Of a DNA stretch of 35,161 nt, positions 32,233-35,161 are shown piece by piece. This DNA comes from Bordetella parapertussis (lineage in GTDB: Bacteria > Pseudomonadota > Gammaproteobacteria > Burkholderiales > Burkholderiaceae_D), in NCBI GenBank assembly GCA_945883145.1, contig CAMCXB010000022.1, positions 1 to 35,161 of the forward strand, in the 5' to 3' direction. Made by a program: the position numbers and the translations under genes. Position 1 is the stretch's first letter, and each line of letters starts with the position of its first letter. The notes under the pieces are model-generated. The model was not told the DNA's origin. It saw only the letters and a program-made list of their open reading frames with translations, and searched no databases.

Positions 32233-32244
32233 GTAATTTAGACA
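32227..32244. promoter_or_regulatory. PpsR/CrtJ-type site overlapping the crtE -35 box
   Basis: TGTCAAGTAATTTAGACA fits TGT-N12-ACA and overlaps the -35 hexamer exactly as at lhaA and bchC. Outer bases TGTC/GACA make it the most symmetrical of the five sites. Confidence 0.82.
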
Positions 32245-32317
32245 CTTTTACCGTAATCTTGCGCTTTTATAGATTTCAGCAGAAAGAAGTGATTAGCCCT
32301 GCCATTTCATGAATGAT

Positions 32318-32334
32318 TTAATCAGACTGATTAA
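32318..32334. promoter_or_regulatory. 17-bp inverted repeat in the crtE-ccmA gap
   Basis: TTAATCAG-A-CTGATTAA is a perfect inverted repeat between divergent crtE and ccmA, about 130 bp before ccmA. It looks like a dimeric regulator site. The rest of the gap shows TTGACA at 32417 without a convincing -10 box. Confidence 0.45.
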
Positions 32335-32463
32335 TGCTAGTTTTTAGCCTGCAAGATGAATAAGAATCAGTGATTTCTGGCGGCAATAATCCCAGCAAGG
32401 CAATAGACAAGTAAAATTGACACCTTCATCGCCAACCTTGCAATTTCATCCCTGCTAGAGATC

Positions 32464-33081
32464 ATGCTCGAAATAACTAAGTTGGCCTGTGTGCGTGGAT
32501 CACGTTTACTGTTTCGCCAGATTAATTCCCAAGTCCAAGCTGGTGAGCTATTGCGTGTGACTGGCTCAAATGGTGCCGGCAAAACCAGTTTGCTCCGTAT
32601 GCTGTGCGGTTTACTAGAACCAACAGCAGGTGAAGTACGTTGGCAACAGGAAAAAATCAGCAAAGTACGTGAACAGTATGCGCGTTCGCTCTTATACATA
32701 GGCCATGCTGGTGGCTTAAAAGAGGATTTAACTGCGATTGAAAATCTGCAAGTTGCCGAAACCTTAGCGGGTCGCAGCATCACAGCGGCTCAAGCGCGTG
32801 GCGCGTTAGCAGCAGCTGGACTAGAGGGGCGCGAGATGATGCCCACCCGCCAGCTATCACAAGGTCAGAAAAAACGTGTGCATCTTGCGCGTACTGCCCT
32901 ACCTTCTGCGCCTGTGCTGTGGATTTTGGATGAGCCTTTCAATGCACTTGATGTAACCGGCTGTGCTTGGTTGTCAGATCAAATCAGCGCACATTGTCAG
33001 AGAGGCGGCAGCGCCATATTGACTAGTCATCAGCCCGTTGCGCTCGCATCTGGTATTCATGAAAAGACCTTAGCTTTATGA
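32464..33081 (+). CDS. ccmA: Heme exporter ATP-binding protein CcmA
   Basis: ATPase of the CcmABCD complex that releases holo-CcmE in cytochrome c maturation. The 205 residues show Walker A GSNGAGKTSLLRML (about 37-50), the ABC signature LSQGQKKRVHLAR and Walker B LWILDEPFNALD with ILTSHQP after it. The length is typical. It is the first gene of the ccm operon, divergent from crtE. Its stop overlaps ccmB (ATGA). Confidence 0.95.
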   Translation: MLEITKLACVRGSRLLFRQINSQVQAGELLRVTGSNGAGKTSLLRMLCGLLEPTAGEVRWQQEKISKVREQYARSLLYIGHAGGLKEDLTAIENLQVAETLAGRSITAAQARGALAAAGLEGREMMPTRQLSQGQKKRVHLARTALPSAPVLWILDEPFNALDVTGCAWLSDQISAHCQRGGSAILTSHQPVALASGIHEKTLAL

Positions 33082-33797
33082 CGCCAACATCAAGCATGGC
33101 ATTGATGCCAACCAACGCTAGTTCAGGACTCTGGGCTGGCATGCTCACTCTGTTTCAACGCGATATAAAACTCGTCTTGCGTCAGCGTAGTGACACCTTT
33201 GCTGCGCTCGCATTTTTCATCATTGTCGCTAGCATGTTCCCCTTAGGTATAGGGCCCCAAGCAACACTACTCAAACAAATCGCCAGTGGTGTTTTATGGA
33301 TCGCCGCACTGCTTTCAGCCATGCTAGGCATGGCGCGTATGTTTAGTGAAGATTATGCTGATGGCACCTTAGAGCAAATGCTGCTTTCTGCTACGCCTCT
33401 GCCTTTACTTGTATTAGCTAAGGTTTGTGCACATTGGCTATGCAGTGGTTTTTTACTTTCTCTTCTATCACCACTGTTAGCCATGCAATTTGGTATGTCG
33501 CCTGAAAGCACGTGGATACTTGCGCTCTCCTTATTTTTAGGCACACCAATTCTGACTTTGTTGGGTGCAATTGGTGCCGCATTAACCTTAGGTGTGCGCT
33601 CACAAGGTACCTTGCTTTCACTCTTGATTTTGCCGCTAGTAATACCGGTATTAATTTTTGGAGCTGGCGCAGTAGATGCTGCGAATGCCGGCTTAGGTTT
33701 AACCGCCCATTTCTCTTTGTTAGGCGCGATATTGCTGTTAGCTCTGCCGTTGGCGCCACTCGCCACTGCAGCAGCTTGTCGTATTGCTCTAGAATAA
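33078..33797 (+). CDS. ccmB: Heme exporter membrane protein CcmB
   Basis: Membrane partner of CcmA. The 239 residues contain about six membrane helices. Family features are LFQRDIKLVLRQRSDTFAAL, FPLGIGPQATLLKQIASGVL with WIAALLSAMLGMARMFSEDY, and DGTLEQMLLSATPLPLLVLA. It is slightly longer than usual at the N-terminus (MTPTSSMALMPTNASSGLWA), so a later ATG at 33105 is possible, but the ATGA overlap with ccmA supports 33078. Confidence 0.93.
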   Translation: MTPTSSMALMPTNASSGLWAGMLTLFQRDIKLVLRQRSDTFAALAFFIIVASMFPLGIGPQATLLKQIASGVLWIAALLSAMLGMARMFSEDYADGTLEQMLLSATPLPLLVLAKVCAHWLCSGFLLSLLSPLLAMQFGMSPESTWILALSLFLGTPILTLLGAIGAALTLGVRSQGTLLSLLILPLVIPVLIFGAGAVDAANAGLGLTAHFSLLGAILLLALPLAPLATAAACRIALE

Positions 33798-33826
33798 GCG
33801 CACTTTCAAGAAAGGAATTTCCTCGC

Positions 33827-34558
33827 ATGAATTGGTTTAAATATGCCGCGCCTCAGCGTTTTTATCCACTCGCTGGCATTCTTGTTACTTGGTGCACTGT
33901 GCTTGCTACCTTGTTGGCGATCGTCGGTCTAACCATAGGCTTATTGATTGCGCCCACCGATTTTCAACAGGGCGAGTCTTATCGCATTATTTTCATCCAT
34001 GTACCTGCCTCTTGGATGTCTATGGTGATTTTTGTGGCTATGGCTTTTTGGTCTGCAATTGGTCTCGCGTTTAATGCACGACTTGCCTTCATGCTGTCAC
34101 GTGCACTCGCTCCGACTGGTGCACTGATGTGTTTTTTAGCGCTATGGACGGGTGCGCTGTGGGGCAAACCCACTTGGGGCGCTTGGTGGGTATGGGATGC
34201 GCGTTTAACTTCAGAATTAATTTTGCTGTTTTTATATATAGGCTATTTGGCTTTACACAGCACCATTCAAGATACTCGTCGAGCAGACCGTGCATCAAGT
34301 TTATTGGCCTTAGTGGGTGTCGTGAATGTACCGATCATTTATTTTTCCGTTAAGTGGTGGAACACCTTACATCAAGGTGCATCTGTAAGTGTGTCCGCCG
34401 CACCGCGTATGGCGAGCATTATGTTAATTGGCATGTTGATCATGGCGATCGCGTTTTGGCTATATGCGATTGCGACTGCATTAGCGCGTACCCGTATTTT
34501 GATTCGCGAGCGCGAAGCGCAATCAGCATGGATAGATAGCTTAGAGGAGCAAACATGA
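33827..34558 (+). CDS. ccmC: Heme exporter protein CcmC
   Basis: Heme-handling membrane protein that loads heme onto CcmE. I start it at the ATG at 33827 (MNWFKYAAPQRFYPLAG), preceded by AAAGGA, giving 243 residues. The frame is open further upstream to 33512, but that stretch lies inside ccmB in another frame. Six membrane helices and the tryptophan-rich heme-binding motif WGKPTWGAWWVWDARLTSEL are visible, with conserved His in IIFIHVPASWMSM and LHQGASVSVS. It overlaps ccmD (ATGA). Confidence 0.95.
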   Translation: MNWFKYAAPQRFYPLAGILVTWCTVLATLLAIVGLTIGLLIAPTDFQQGESYRIIFIHVPASWMSMVIFVAMAFWSAIGLAFNARLAFMLSRALAPTGALMCFLALWTGALWGKPTWGAWWVWDARLTSELILLFLYIGYLALHSTIQDTRRADRASSLLALVGVVNVPIIYFSVKWWNTLHQGASVSVSAAPRMASIMLIGMLIMAIAFWLYAIATALARTRILIREREAQSAWIDSLEEQT

Positions 34559-34728
34559 ACTGGAATAGCGTGAGTGAATTCATACACATGGGTGGCTATG
34601 GTCTTTATGTTTGGGGCTCTTATGCCATGGTGGCTGCTGTAATGGTTCTGGAAGTATGGCAACTCCGTAGTCGAGCACGTGCACAAGATGCCGCCTCGCT
34701 ATTGACCCAAGATGGAGAAAATGTATGA
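34555..34728 (+). CDS. ccmD: Heme exporter protein CcmD
   Basis: Small membrane protein stabilising the CcmC-CcmE complex. The 57 residues read MNWNSVSEFIHMGGYGLYVW, then one membrane helix (GSYAMVAAVMVLEVWQLRSR) and a charged cytoplasmic tail. FIHMGGYGLYVW is the family signature. It overlaps ccmC at the start and ccmE at the end, both by ATGA. Confidence 0.92.
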   Translation: MNWNSVSEFIHMGGYGLYVWGSYAMVAAVMVLEVWQLRSRARAQDAASLLTQDGENV

Positions 34729-35161
34729 AGCCACGACACCGCAAACTATTGCTGATCGCTCTGGCAGTGGCTGCTATTGGTGGCGCTGCCATGCTGGTAT
34801 TAAATGCTTTTCAAAGCAATATGGTGTTTTTCTTTAGCCCTAGCCAAGTCGCCGATAAATCTGCACCACAAGGACGTGAGTTCCGCATAGGTGGCATGGT
34901 GCAAGAAGGCAGCTTGGTGAAAAGCGGCAGTGATCTGAATGTGCGCTTTGTCGTGACCGATTTTGCGCATAGCGTACCAGTCACTTACACCGGACTATTG
35001 CCAGATTTATTTAAAGAAGGCAAAGGCGTGGTCGCTCAGGGCAAGCTGGGAAATGATGGTGTTTTTCATGCTGATCAAGTACTGGCTAAGCATGATGAAA
35101 ATTACATGCCGCCCGAAGCCGCTAAGGCTATGAAGGACGCAGCCAAGAATAAAAAGCAGTA
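34725..35161 (+). CDS. ccmE: Heme chaperone CcmE (runs to the window edge)
   Basis: Periplasmic chaperone that binds heme covalently before handing it to apocytochromes. From the ATG at 34725 there are 145 codons. An N-terminal membrane anchor (about 8-28) precedes an OB-fold domain with FRIGGMVQEGSLVKSG and VTYTGLLPDLFKEGKGVVAQ. The heme-binding His123 and Tyr127 lie in LAKHDENYMP. The window ends at the first two bases (TA) of the next codon, plausibly the stop, so the protein is essentially complete. Confidence 0.95.
   Translation, partial: MKPRHRKLLLIALAVAAIGGAAMLVLNAFQSNMVFFFSPSQVADKSAPQGREFRIGGMVQEGSLVKSGSDLNVRFVVTDFAHSVPVTYTGLLPDLFKEGKGVVAQGKLGNDGVFHADQVLAKHDENYMPPEAAKAMKDAAKNKKQ

Noticed and set aside
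32417..32422. TTGACA as a -35 box for ccmA
   Set aside because: The only hexamer at 17 bp spacing is GCAATT, a poor -10 box; not reported as a promoter.
33512..33826. Upstream extension of the ccmC frame to 348 residues
   Set aside because: It lies wholly inside or just after ccmB, is cysteine-rich nonsense, and the ATG at 33827 has a ribosome-binding site and the expected N-terminus.

Overview
The window carries most of a photosynthesis gene cluster of a purple proteobacterium, flanked by ordinary housekeeping genes. The puf operon encodes a type-II reaction centre with a tetraheme cytochrome subunit and LH1. No puc (LH2) genes are visible. Carotenoid genes crtE, F, I, B, C, D and A predict the spheroidene/spheroidenone pathway. 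Moderate, slightly AT-leaning base composition, AceK, a LiuR-type MerR regulator, a row argS - SPOR protein - dsbA - SDR, and a Ccm (system I) cytochrome c maturation operon point to Beta- or Gammaproteobacteria. I lean to a freshwater-type Burkholderiales aerobic anoxygenic phototroph; this is inference from gene content and order only.

Left flank (1-10.3 kb). A minus-strand liuR-liuA-aceK run links leucine degradation with the isocitrate dehydrogenase kinase/phosphatase and has a perfect palindromic operator before liuR. Plus-strand genes for a metallo-beta-lactamase-fold hydrolase and a small HTH regulator follow. Then come minus-strand genes for a BtuF-like protein, an SDR, DsbA, a SPOR protein and ArgS. 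At 10.3-11.9 kb is a transferrin-binding-protein-like surface lipoprotein gene broken at a run of eight C, either phase-variable or an assembly error.

Photosynthesis cluster (12.1-32.3 kb). A plus-strand block lhaA-puhA-puhB-puhC-crtI-crtB converges on a long minus-strand block crtE-crtF-bchC-bchX-bchY-bchZ-(small ORF)-pufB-(unknown membrane protein)-pufA-pufL-pufM-pufC-crtA-crtD-crtC. Most genes overlap or nearly abut. Three promoters (lhaA, bchC, crtE) share one architecture: a TTGACA -35 box embedded in a TGT-N12-ACA PpsR/CrtJ-type palindrome, a 16-17 bp spacer and a -10 box. This suggests coordinated repression by a PpsR-type regulator encoded elsewhere. The bchFNBHLM, bchG/P, bchD/I, acsF/bchE and regulator genes are not in the window.

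Right flank (32.4 kb to end). ccmA-ccmB-ccmC-ccmD-ccmE, transcribed away from crtE, would supply heme attachment for c-type cytochromes such as PufC.

The least explained items are a 73-residue membrane protein between pufB and pufA, a 50-codon ORF exactly bridging bchZ and pufB, and the frameshifted lipoprotein. No tRNA, rRNA, CRISPR array or insertion sequence was recognised.
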